Assembly (NCBI RefSeq): GCF_025398155.2
Contig: NZ_CP104562.2
Location: 6,200,001-6,264,000, forward strand
Reading direction: 5' to 3'
Source: Roseateles amylovorans
GTDB lineage: Bacteria > Pseudomonadota > Gammaproteobacteria > Burkholderiales > Burkholderiaceae_C
Length of the DNA stretch: 64,000 nt
The notes under the pieces were generated by a model. That model searched no databases, was not told the DNA's origin, and saw only the letters and a list, made by a program, of their open reading frames with translations. Positions 7,591 through 15,586 of the stretch are shown here, one piece after another. Every line of letters begins with the position of its first letter. The stretch's first letter is position 1. The position numbers and the translations under genes are program-made.

Positions 7591-9069
7591 ATGATGTTGC
7601 TTGCACTCAGCGGAATCCGATTGGACGCGCAGGATGCCGATGTGGCCCGCGCCGTCTGGCGCGGAGATGTGCAAGAGGCGCTGCACCTCGGTCTGGGACG
7701 CCTGGACCGCGTGGCCAGCGGTGAGCGTGATCGGCTCGCGGTGCTGGGCCAGGTCCTGGTGCAGGCGCTGCTGGTCGCGGGTCGCGAAGAGCAGGCCGAA
7801 GAGCTGGTCCAGAAGCAGCTGAGACTGTTCGAAGGCATGCCGCGATCACAGGTGCGGTGGATGTCCTCGATGGATCGGGGCTTCCTGTTCCTGCATCTGA
7901 ACAAGCCGGGCCGCGCGGCGGAAACCTTCAATGTGGTGGCCGATGCGGAAGACGCGCCGGTGGCCTTGCGCATCGAGGCGCTGGCGGGCCTGGCCAAGGC
8001 GATGCAGGCCGTCGGCGAACACCGTCGGGCCACGCGCACGCTGGCCCATGCGGTCAACCTGGCGGCGTCGTCGACCCCGGTGGTGCAACGGCTGTTGGAG
8101 GCCATCGGTCTGGAGCTGCGCACCGCGCGCTGGCTGCGGCAGTTCGATGACCTGGGCGGCAGCGCCTGCGACGGCGCGATGGAACGGGTCACCGCCACCA
8201 CGCTGCGCGCCTCTGCCGCGACCTTGCAATCAATGCCCGGCGTGGTGCAACGGTTGCACTTCCTGGCCGCGCTGATGGAGCCGGGGCTGGGACAGCCCGG
8301 CGGCACGGCGGAGGTCTTCGACATCCTGCGCTGGTGCCGCGAGCGCCGCCTGGTGCAGATGGAAGAGCGTGGCCGGGTGGAAGCCGCGCTGGCCTTGCTG
8401 GAACAGGGCAACGGCCATGCGGCCTCCGAGCTGCTGGGCTCGCTGGGTGTGGACGACGTGCGCCAGCAGCATCACCGCCACGCCATCGAGCTGCGCTACT
8501 GCGCCTCGCGGCTGCATGCGATGCAGGGCCGGCATGCCGATGCGCTGCGCTGCTACCGCCAACATGCGCAGCTGACGCTCACGCGGCTGCGCTCCGAACT
8601 CACCCGGGTGCCCTACTCCCGGTTCCTGGAGCATCAGGAACGGGCCGAGCAATCCGATGCCGACCAGTTGCGGCTGCCGCTGCGCTATCGCCGCGCCTAC
8701 CAGTTCATCCTGGACCAGTTGCACGACAAGACCCTCTCGGTGCGGCGCATCGCCGCGGAGATCGATGTCACCGAGCGCGCGCTGCAGATGGCGTTCCGCA
8801 CCCACCTGGGCCTCACGCCGGCGGAGGTGATTCGACGCCTGCGCATGACCTGCATCCGGACCGAGCTGCAGCATCTGTCGGGCCGTGAGAGCGTGCTGTC
8901 GGTGGCCTCGCGCTGGGGCATGGCCAACCGGTCGACGCTGGCGCAGAACTATCGCCAGCAGTTCGGTGAGACCCCGACGGCCACCTCCGCGTTGATCAGC
9001 CTCGCCGAAGGCGCCTCGCGCATCGACCTGCGCGACCGGGCGATCGACCGCATCGCCGACCGGGTGTAG
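7591..9069 (+). CDS. AraC-family activator, HrpB/HrpX-like T3SS master regulator
   Basis: This is a 492-residue protein. The C-terminal ~110 residues (about 370-480) form an AraC-type double helix-turn-helix: LSVRRIAAEIDVTERALQMA, then LTPAEVIRRLRMTCIRTEL, and SVLSVASRWGMANRSTLAQN. The N-terminal ~350 residues are helical and TPR-like (repeated A/L/R-rich pairs such as ALAGLAKAMQAVGEHRRA). This architecture and length match HrpB of Ralstonia and HrpX of Xanthomonas (about 475 residues), which activate PIP-box promoters. It is divergent from the T3SS operon, with the PIP box between them. The ATG at 7591 has AAGGGAG six bases upstream, so the longer reading from 7555 is less likely. Confidence 0.85.
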   Translation: MMLLALSGIRLDAQDADVARAVWRGDVQEALHLGLGRLDRVASGERDRLAVLGQVLVQALLVAGREEQAEELVQKQLRLFEGMPRSQVRWMSSMDRGFLFLHLNKPGRAAETFNVVADAEDAPVALRIEALAGLAKAMQAVGEHRRATRTLAHAVNLAASSTPVVQRLLEAIGLELRTARWLRQFDDLGGSACDGAMERVTATTLRASAATLQSMPGVVQRLHFLAALMEPGLGQPGGTAEVFDILRWCRERRLVQMEERGRVEAALALLEQGNGHAASELLGSLGVDDVRQQHHRHAIELRYCASRLHAMQGRHADALRCYRQHAQLTLTRLRSELTRVPYSRFLEHQERAEQSDADQLRLPLRYRRAYQFILDQLHDKTLSVRRIAAEIDVTERALQMAFRTHLGLTPAEVIRRLRMTCIRTELQHLSGRESVLSVASRWGMANRSTLAQNYRQQFGETPTATSALISLAEGASRIDLRDRAIDRIADRV

Positions 9070-9083
9070 GCGGACCCGACCGC

Positions 9084-9746
9084 ATGCGACCCGACCTGCC
9101 TCGGCCTGCCACGCGGCCTGCGGTCTCGGGATCCGCGGCGGAAGAAGCCCGCCCGCTCGCTGCCACGGGCGATGCCACCGCGCGGCGCCGGGATGAAGGC
9201 GCCACCAAGCGGCAAGCGTCCGCGAGCCGCCTGTTGGGCGCGGTGACCCGGCATCTGCAAGAGGATGTCGACGACGAGCTGCGCGCTGGCGATCAGGCTG
9301 GCGACGGCGGTCCCAGTGTCGCGCCGTCCGCGGCGCCCGCAGAGAACGGCGCCTCGCCGGCGGGCCGCGTGGCGGGCGCCGGCAGCGGCAAGGCGCGACG
9401 TGCCGTGCGACGGGCCGGTGCTGCGGGCCGGCGATCCACCGCAGCGACCGAGGACGTCTGGTCGCAAGGCACCGAGGCGGCGGAAGCCTCCGCTTCGGTC
9501 GCGGGCCCGCAGGTGCGGATACAGCGCCATCGACCCATTTCACGCGTGGAGGCGATCCAGCCGGACGCGGGCACCACGCCGCATGCCTCCGGCAGGCGCC
9601 GGATCGCCTCCTGGGGCGCGTTGCTGGCCGCCGTGGTGGCGCTGGGGGTGCTGATGGCGGCGGGCTGGTTCGAGCGGCTCACCAATGCGGAAGGCAATGG
9701 GCCGGAACAGCGCCAGGAAGCGGCGGGGAACGCGGAGCCGCGTTGA
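9084..9746 (+). CDS. Hypothetical protein with one C-terminal membrane helix
   Basis: I do not recognise this 220-residue protein. It is Ala/Arg/Gly-rich and probably disordered for about 170 residues, then has a basic patch (SGRRRIAS) and one clear membrane helix (about 175-197, GALLAAVVALGVLMAAGWF), with a short polar tail. This suggests a type II or tail-anchored membrane protein with a large cytoplasmic part. It begins 15 bp after the stop of the HrpB-like activator on the same strand, so co-transcription is likely. The ribosome binding site is weak. Third codon positions are mostly G/C but less uniformly than in its neighbours. Open frames on the opposite strand exist here too, so I keep moderate confidence. 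Confidence 0.5.
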   Translation: MRPDLPRPATRPAVSGSAAEEARPLAATGDATARRRDEGATKRQASASRLLGAVTRHLQEDVDDELRAGDQAGDGGPSVAPSAAPAENGASPAGRVAGAGSGKARRAVRRAGAAGRRSTAATEDVWSQGTEAAEASASVAGPQVRIQRHRPISRVEAIQPDAGTTPHASGRRRIASWGALLAAVVALGVLMAAGWFERLTNAEGNGPEQRQEAAGNAEPR

Positions 9747-9923
9747 GCGGGTGCAGCGCCCGACGCATGGCTCATGCAGCTTCGTGAGGTCGCCGCCCGA
9801 GCAGGGTCCAAGTCCATTCGCCCTTCGGCAAGGACCGCACCAAAGCGATCGTTTCAGACCGGCGTCAATGTTCAGGCACGTTTCCACGGCAGGTCGCAAC
9901 AACCTTGCTCTCAAAATCCTTCG

Positions 9924-11309
9924 ATGAACGCCGAACCCGCCGACACCCTCCGCCATGTGCGCGCGCCACAGGTGAGCCGAGTCGCGCAGGGACAGGACCT
10001 CGGCCGCTCTCCCCTTCACCCCGAGTCCGCATCTGGAGAACCCGGTGTGCCCGTGTGCGGCGATCCGCGACACCCCATTGATACCAACCCAAAGACGTTG
10101 AGAAGCTCCCGCGCGCCGCTGCCGTTGTACCGTGTCGGACGTGATGGGCGCGTACAAGCGGTTGCACGGATCGCGCTGATCGAGCCGCAAGGTAGTTCAT
10201 TGGATATGCTCAAGCCACTGGGCTGGCCCCTTGACGAGTCCATGCACGAGGGCTGGTTCGACGGTTTGCCCTATCCGCTGAACGACATGCGGCCGCAGGG
10301 CTTCCTCGGACGCCATTTCGCCCGTCGACATGCGGCCCTGCTCCAGAACCCCTGCGACCCCGAGACCTGGTCCGATGACGACGGGTTGAAGGCGATGTTG
10401 CAACTGGGCGATGACCTGCCGGGTGACCTGATCGTCGGTGAGGCCGCCTGCAGGCTGTGGATGGCGCGGGTAAGGGCAGTCAGAGACGGCATCGCCCCGT
10501 CAGGCCTGAGCGACGACGAGATCGTGCCTGCCTTTTGCGCACTGGCAGAGACTGCGGACACCGGAGGCATGGGGGCATCCCCGATCGGCGGCGAGTTCCC
10601 CAAGTTCACCGCGCGACGCGTTCGCAAAGACGGCACCCAGCAACACGTGTTGGTGAAGTTCTCCGGCTCTGACGACGCGCCCGGTACGCAGCGGTGGGCC
10701 GATCTGCTGGTTTGTGAGCATCTGGCCGGCGAGGTGCTGCGATCGGAGCTGGGCGTCGCTGCGGCGACCTCGCGGGTGCATGTGGCAGGCCAACGCACCT
10801 TCCTGGAGGTCGACCGGTTCGATCGCCACGGCGCACTTGGTCGTTCGCCCGTGATCTCCTGGGCCGCGCTGAATGCCGCGCTGGTCGGACTGGCAGGGCG
10901 TCCCTGGACGGAAGGCGTGAAAGTTCTGCATGCCTGCGGATGGGTAGACGCCGACGTCCTGTCCACCGTACAGACGGTGTGGCTGTACGGTCAGCTCATC
11001 GGCAACACCGACATGCATGACGGGAACCTCTCGTTCCGCCCGGTGTTGGACGCGCCCACGCCCCGGTTGGTGCTGGCGCCGATCTACGACATGCTGCCGA
11101 TGCGCTATGCGCCGATGCGAGGCGTCGAACTGCCCTCTAGAACGTACGCGCCCCAGTTGCCGCTGCCGGCCGAAGGGGACGCGTGGCAGGCCGCCGCCCG
11201 TGCGGCGCTGTGCTTCTGGCAACGCGCGGCGGAGGACGTCCGGATCAGCGGTCCATTCCGCCAGCTGTGCACGGACAACGCGCAGACCCTGGCGCGCTTG
11301 CTGGATTAG
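9924..11309 (+). CDS. Solitary HipA-like kinase, YjjJ family
   Basis: This protein has about 461 residues (E. coli YjjJ has ~440). From about residue 75 it follows the YjjJ/HipA layout: PLYRVGRDGRV, then a conserved block with MRPQGFLGRHFARRH and GDDLPGDLIVGEAA, a glycine-rich P-loop-like GGEFPKFTA, the nucleotide-binding Lys in LVKFSG, FLEVDRFDR, the catalytic loop GNTDMHDGN (about residue 360) and the metal-binding APIYDMLP. HipA enzymes are Ser/Thr kinases that phosphorylate translation factors. No HipB-like antitoxin lies next to it, as is normal for YjjJ. The first ~70 residues, where YjjJ proteins usually carry a winged helix, are not recognisable, so the start is uncertain. Confidence 0.75.
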   Translation: MNAEPADTLRHVRAPQVSRVAQGQDLGRSPLHPESASGEPGVPVCGDPRHPIDTNPKTLRSSRAPLPLYRVGRDGRVQAVARIALIEPQGSSLDMLKPLGWPLDESMHEGWFDGLPYPLNDMRPQGFLGRHFARRHAALLQNPCDPETWSDDDGLKAMLQLGDDLPGDLIVGEAACRLWMARVRAVRDGIAPSGLSDDEIVPAFCALAETADTGGMGASPIGGEFPKFTARRVRKDGTQQHVLVKFSGSDDAPGTQRWADLLVCEHLAGEVLRSELGVAAATSRVHVAGQRTFLEVDRFDRHGALGRSPVISWAALNAALVGLAGRPWTEGVKVLHACGWVDADVLSTVQTVWLYGQLIGNTDMHDGNLSFRPVLDAPTPRLVLAPIYDMLPMRYAPMRGVELPSRTYAPQLPLPAEGDAWQAAARAALCFWQRAAEDVRISGPFRQLCTDNAQTLARLLD

Positions 11310-11317
11310 TCGACGGA

Positions 11318-11371
11318 ATCAACTGGATCGACCGAATCGACCTCATCGGCGGCATCGACCTAATTCGGCCG
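11318..11371. repeat. Degenerate 9-bp tandem repeat (ATCGACCNN)
   Basis: About six imperfect 9-bp units (atcaactgg, atcgaccga, atcgacctc, atcggcggc, atcgaccta, attcggccg) fill the space between the yjjJ-like stop and the ribA stop. The same period and core recur at 30937 and 48328. Confidence 0.6.
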
Positions 11372-11381
11372 CCGGCCCGGC

Positions 11382-12005
11382 TCACTCGAGGTAATGCCCC
11401 ATGCGCTTGCGCTTGGTTTCGAGATAGCGCTCGTTGTGCGGATTGGCGGCGATGCGCACCGGCACCAGGGCTTCGACCTCGATGCCATGGCTCACCAGCG
11501 CATCGCGCTTCTGCGGATTGTTGGTGATGAGGCGCACGCTCTGGATGCCCAGCAGGCACAGGATGTCGATCGCGTCCGCGTAGTCGCGGGCATCTTCGGC
11601 ATGACCGAGCTGCAGGTTGGCGTCGATGGTGTCGACGCCGGCTTCCTGCAGCGCATAGGCACGCAGCTTCTCGACCAGGCCGATGCCGCGGCCTTCATGG
11701 CCTCGCATGTAGATCACCACGCCGCCGTCGGCCGACAGCAGCTTCAAGGCTTCCTCCAGCTGAGGACCGCAGTCGCAGCGCAGCGACTTGAAGACATCGC
11801 CGGTCAGGCATTCGCTGTGGATACGCAGCAGGCCGCCGCGGGGCCGGATCGGACCGACCGACAGCACCAGATGCTCAGAGCCGGTGGTCGGACTGCGGAA
11901 GGCGCGCGCCTCGAAGTCGCCGAGCGGTGAGGGCAGCTGGACCACTTCCCACTCGGTCGCGCCCTGCGTTGCCAACGGGATCTTTTCGCAGTGATTCACA
12001 GCCAT
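11382..12005 (-). CDS. ribA: GTP cyclohydrolase II
   Basis: This 207-residue stand-alone RibA catalyses the first step of riboflavin synthesis: opening GTP to the 2,5-diaminopyrimidine with release of formate and pyrophosphate. Visible motifs are RIHSECLTGD, the zinc cysteines in SECLTGDVFKSLRCDCG (C-x10-C-x-C), the catalytic GHEGRGIGL and the nucleotide-binding ITNNPQKRDAL near the C-terminus. The length is near that of E. coli RibA (196). The ATG at 12005 is preferred over a GTG three codons upstream, because AGGTG sits at proper distance from the ATG. It is not fused to RibB, and no FMN riboswitch is visible upstream. Confidence 0.95.
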   Translation of the reverse strand: MAVNHCEKIPLATQGATEWEVVQLPSPLGDFEARAFRSPTTGSEHLVLSVGPIRPRGGLLRIHSECLTGDVFKSLRCDCGPQLEEALKLLSADGGVVIYMRGHEGRGIGLVEKLRAYALQEAGVDTIDANLQLGHAEDARDYADAIDILCLLGIQSVRLITNNPQKRDALVSHGIEVEALVPVRIAANPHNERYLETKRKRMGHYLE

Positions 12006-12468
12006 CTTCCACACCTAGGGGCAACGCCGCCGCGCGACGACCGATTCGCGGCGCTGCGGCGTTCAACATTCTCAAAAGCAAGCACCGACCGGTACATCCA
12101 GGTCGGCGGAAGTTCGCAATTTAACTCTGATCTGCGACCACCGGACGGCAGCCGATACAGAGGCACTTCCCGCCGGCAGGCCAATGCCCCAGGTCCGTGC
12201 GGAATTGCCGCGCATTGGGAACCCGAAAAAACCTCACCGGGTCAATCACTTAGCGCCATCAGCCGGCCAAGCACGACCCGTGGCGCTCCGCATCCAACCG
12301 GCCCACTGCGGATGTCGCTACGCGTACCACCGGCTGCCAGCCACAGGGTCGAAGACCGGGACGCCATTTGATCAACGACATCAAATGCCACCCAAGACCG
12401 TGACACATGCAACAGGCGTTCCGACAGGGGCTGTGATAGTTTGAGTCTCTCTACCGGGGGGGACCGTC
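12006..12468. other. Intergenic region between ribA and the chemoreceptor gene
   Basis: This 463-bp divergent region must hold the promoters of ribA and the chemoreceptor gene. I see no gene. The only clear structure is a perfect 8-bp inverted repeat at 12365-12387. I find no good sigma-28 site and no FMN riboswitch. Confidence 0.6.
12365..12387. promoter_or_regulatory. Perfect 8-bp inverted repeat, possible operator
   Basis: CATTTGAT and ATCAAATG are separated by 7 bases, about 80 bp upstream of the chemoreceptor start. The AT-rich palindrome stands out from GC-rich surroundings and could bind a dimeric regulator. No T-run follows, so it is not a terminator. Confidence 0.4.
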
Positions 12469-14019
12469 ATGCGACTGCTGTCTGATCTGCGTGTGGGATT
12501 GCGGCTAGGGCTGGGCTTCGCCCTCTTGCTGTTACTGATGCTGGCGATGGGCGGGTTCTCCGCCTCGCGGGTGTCCCAGGTTCAGTCCAAGGTCGATGAC
12601 CTGGCGACCAACTGGCTGCCCAGCACCCAACTCCTGGGTGGCATTGGCGAGTCGCTCAACCAGATGCGCCGTGCCGAACTGCAGTTGCTGCTCAGCGCCG
12701 ACGACAAGACGCTGCAGGACGAATCCAAGCGCCTGGGCGACCAATGGAAGCGACTGCCTGAGCTGCTGCAACGCTATGACCCGCTGGTGGCCAGCGCCAA
12801 GGAGCGAGAGCTATTTGACGGCCTCAAGCGGCAGGTCGAGGCATATCGCGAGTCACAGAACCGGTTGCTCGCCCTCACACGCGAGGGTCGACGCGATGAG
12901 GCCCTGGCGCTGCTGCGCGGCGCGTCACGCACGGCGTTTCGAGGCGGCACCGACAGCCTCAGTCAGCTCGTCGAGATCAATGGCGTCGGCGCCAAGGAGG
13001 CTCATCAGCACGCCTTGGAAAACTACCGGTCCGTGCTGTGGACCATCTGGCTGCTGGTGGGCGCGGCGATCGTGCTGGGCGCCTGGGTCGGCTGGTTGCT
13101 GACCCGCTCGCTGACGCATCCGCTGCGCCAGGCCGCCCACACGGCGGACCGGATCGCGGACGGTGACCTGAGCGAGGTGTCGCAGGAGTCGCGGGCCGAT
13201 GAACTCGGCGACCTGCTGCGGTCGCTGGCACGGATGCGGGCGGCGCTGCATCAGTCGGTCTCCGCCGTGCGTGACAGCGCCGACCAGATCGCCGAGGCCA
13301 GCCGCGAGGTGGCCGTCGGCAGCGGTGACCTCTCCGCACGCACCGAGCAAACCGCCTCCAACCTGGAGGAAACCTCCGCCGCCATGCACCAGCTCACCGA
13401 TGCCGCGCGCCACAGCGCCGGTGCTGCGCAGGAGGCCAGCACGCTGGCCAGCGAGGCCGCGACAGTCGCGCAGCGCGGCGGCGACATGGTCGGTCAGGTG
13501 GTGTCGACGATGGACGGCATTCAGCAATCCTCGCGTCGGATCGCCGACATCATCGGCGTCATCGACGGCATCGCCTTCCAGACCAACATCCTGGCGCTGA
13601 ATGCAGCGGTGGAAGCCGCTCGCGCCGGCGAGCAGGGGCGCGGCTTCGCGGTGGTGGCCGGCGAGGTCCGTACGCTGGCCCAGCGCAGCGCCCAAGCCGC
13701 GCGGGAGATCAAGGCCCTGATTTCGAGTTCGGTGGATCAGGTGGAGAGCGGCACCCGCATCGTCGGCAGCGCGGGCGACACGATGACGCAGCTGGTGGGT
13801 GCCGTGGCGCGGGTGAATGTGCTGATCCACGAGATCGCCGGCACCGTCGGCAGTCAGACCCAGAGCCTCTCGGAGGTCAATGCGGCGGTCAATCAGCTCG
13901 ACGGCATGACCCAGCAGAATGCCGCCCTGGTGGAGCAATCGGCCGCTGCGGCCGAATCGCTCAAGGATCAGGCGGCGCAGCTCACCCGCGTGGTCAGCCG
14001 ATTCAGGCTGGCGGGTTGA
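12469..14019 (+). CDS. Methyl-accepting chemotaxis protein
   Basis: This 516-residue chemoreceptor has an N-terminal membrane helix (about 12-32) and a periplasmic four-helix-bundle-like sensor (about 33-187). A second membrane helix (188-210) is followed by a HAMP domain (about 211-265, LTRSLTHPLRQAAHTADRIA) and the cytoplasmic signalling domain. The hairpin tip is intact (IAFQTNILALNAAVEAARAG, about 368-387, continuing EQGRGFAVVAGEVRTLAQRS). The tip binds CheA and CheW. The C-terminus ends VVSRFRLAG without a CheR-docking NWETF pentapeptide. The protein resembles the Tar/Tsr-like Burkholderiales receptors. The ligand cannot be inferred. The gene stands alone, away from che genes. Confidence 0.93.
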   Translation: MRLLSDLRVGLRLGLGFALLLLLMLAMGGFSASRVSQVQSKVDDLATNWLPSTQLLGGIGESLNQMRRAELQLLLSADDKTLQDESKRLGDQWKRLPELLQRYDPLVASAKERELFDGLKRQVEAYRESQNRLLALTREGRRDEALALLRGASRTAFRGGTDSLSQLVEINGVGAKEAHQHALENYRSVLWTIWLLVGAAIVLGAWVGWLLTRSLTHPLRQAAHTADRIADGDLSEVSQESRADELGDLLRSLARMRAALHQSVSAVRDSADQIAEASREVAVGSGDLSARTEQTASNLEETSAAMHQLTDAARHSAGAAQEASTLASEAATVAQRGGDMVGQVVSTMDGIQQSSRRIADIIGVIDGIAFQTNILALNAAVEAARAGEQGRGFAVVAGEVRTLAQRSAQAAREIKALISSSVDQVESGTRIVGSAGDTMTQLVGAVARVNVLIHEIAGTVGSQTQSLSEVNAAVNQLDGMTQQNAALVEQSAAAAESLKDQAAQLTRVVSRFRLAG

Positions 14020-14042
14020 CGATCAGCGACATCGCCGTCCCC

Positions 14043-14080
14043 AAAAAGAAAAAACGCGCCGGGCTGGAGACCCGGCGCGT
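14043..14080 (-). terminator. Rho-independent terminator of the efflux operon
   Basis: A 10-bp perfect stem (ACGCGCCGGG / CCCGGCGCGT, 14054-14063 and 14071-14080) has a 7-nt loop. On the minus strand it is followed by TTTTTTCTTTTT. It lies about 40 bp after the stop of the outer membrane factor gene and just after the convergent chemoreceptor gene. Confidence 0.9.
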
Positions 14081-14122
14081 TGGAGCGCCTTGCATCGGCG
14101 CCTTGTCAGGCGCCGTGACCGT

Positions 14123-15586
14123 TCAGCGCATGGCGCTCTGAGCAGGTGCGTCCTCGCCCCAGCCGCCGGCCATCGCCTTGTAGACGCCGACCAGCGAGGT
14201 CGCTGCCGCCGTCTGCGACTGCGCCAGCTGGTTGCGCGCGCCGAGCAGCTCGCGCTCGGCATCCAGCACCGCGAGGAAATCGCTGATGCCGACCTTGAAG
14301 CGCTCGCGGGCGATCTGGGCGGCGCGTTCGGCCGACACTGCCGCCTCGAACAGCGCCTGCGCCTGCTCCTGGCTGCGGTTGTAGGTCACCAGCGCGCCTT
14401 CGGTTTCCTCCAGCGCGGCGAGCACGGTGCGCTCGTAGCTGATGAACGCGCCTTCGTTGCGCGCATCGGCGGCGGCAATCTGGGCGCGGATGCGACCGAA
14501 GTCCAGCAGATTCCAGACCAGCTGTGCGCCGAGGTTGTAGGCATAGCCGACGCCGTCGCCCAAGTCACCGATGCGGGTGGCGTTCTGGCCAATGGTGCCG
14601 CCCAGCGTGATGCGCGGGAACATCGCACTGCGTGCCACGCCCACACGCGCCGCCGCAGCAGCCGCCTGCGCCTCAGCCGCGCGCACGTCCGGACGACGTC
14701 GCAGCAGGTTCTCCGGCGTGCCGATGCCGCCCAGCGACACGGTCTTCAAGCCCGGCAGCGGCTTGACCTCGCTGAGCTCGCCGTCAAGTGCCGTCGGCGG
14801 TTGGCCGGTCAGCACCGACAGGCGGTAGCGGGTGCGCGCCAGCGCCATCTCGATGGCCGGCACCGTGGCCGCCGTGCTCTGCACCAGCGCGCGCGCACGC
14901 TCGCTGTCGAAGCCGGTGCCGCGACCGGCTTCCTGCCGTCCCAACGCCAGCTTCAGCGCGCCTTGCTGCGTCTCCAGGGACAGCCGCGCCACGCGCAGTT
15001 GCTCTTGCAGCCCGCGCAGCTCGAAGTAGTTGCGCGCCACCTCGGCCGCGACGCTGACCTGCGCCGCACGCAGGCCGGCCTCGCCGGCCAGCAGGTCGGC
15101 GGCAGCGGCACGGCGCTCGTCGGACAGGCGACCGAAGAGATCGGCCTCCCACGCCACATCGAAACCGACCGAGAACGCGTTGTTGGACTGGGGCACCCCC
15201 TGGGCGTCCTGGGCGCGCACCCGGCCCGCGCCGGCGTTGAGGTTGACGCTGGGCAGCAGCTGCGCATCGGCGAAGCGAGACAGCGCGCGGGCCTCGCGCA
15301 GATTGACGACGGCCAGCCGCAGGTCGGTGTTGGCCGTGAGCGCACGCTGCACCAGCGCATCCAGTTGCGGGTCCTGGAAGCCTTGCCAGAAGCGGGCAAC
15401 CGGCTCGTCGGCCAAGGCGCCGTCGGGCACATTGGCGAACTGCGTCGAGAGCGGCACCTCCGACTTCTTGGCCGTGGGCGCCGTGGAGCAGCCGGCCAGC
15501 AGCGCCACCGTCAGCGCCGCCGCGAAGGCCAGGGCCGACGGCGCACGCAGCGCCGTGGGGGTCAGGTCATGCCGAGCGCTCATCAT
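14123..15586 (-). CDS. Outer membrane efflux lipoprotein (OprM/NodT family)
   Basis: This 487-residue TolC-like channel of an RND pump has a signal peptide ending in the lipobox LLAGC, with Cys at about residue 33. Two OEP repeats follow, with FWQGFQDPQLDALVQRAL near residue 66 and LLRRRPDVRAAEAQ near residue 300, both typical of the NodT family. It sits at the end of the adaptor-pump-channel operon. Its start overlaps the pump stop (ATGATG around 15586..15581), with AAGGAGG just upstream. A strong terminator follows. It forms the exit duct through the outer membrane; the substrates are unknown. Confidence 0.95.
   Translation of the reverse strand: MMSARHDLTPTALRAPSALAFAAALTVALLAGCSTAPTAKKSEVPLSTQFANVPDGALADEPVARFWQGFQDPQLDALVQRALTANTDLRLAVVNLREARALSRFADAQLLPSVNLNAGAGRVRAQDAQGVPQSNNAFSVGFDVAWEADLFGRLSDERRAAAADLLAGEAGLRAAQVSVAAEVARNYFELRGLQEQLRVARLSLETQQGALKLALGRQEAGRGTGFDSERARALVQSTAATVPAIEMALARTRYRLSVLTGQPPTALDGELSEVKPLPGLKTVSLGGIGTPENLLRRRPDVRAAEAQAAAAAARVGVARSAMFPRITLGGTIGQNATRIGDLGDGVGYAYNLGAQLVWNLLDFGRIRAQIAAADARNEGAFISYERTVLAALEETEGALVTYNRSQEQAQALFEAAVSAERAAQIARERFKVGISDFLAVLDAERELLGARNQLAQSQTAAATSLVGVYKAMAGGWGEDAPAQSAMR

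Noticed and set aside
8949..9817. Minus-strand open frames opposite the 9084-9746 gene
   Set aside because: Arg/Pro/Ser-rich with no motif or ribosome site, and they overlap the end of the HrpB-like activator.
9774..9923. Upstream extension of the YjjJ-like gene
   Set aside because: Adds 50 residues with no family resemblance; starting at 9924 gives the usual family length.
12006..12200. Search for an FMN riboswitch upstream of ribA
   Set aside because: None of the conserved FMN-element blocks is present in the leader.
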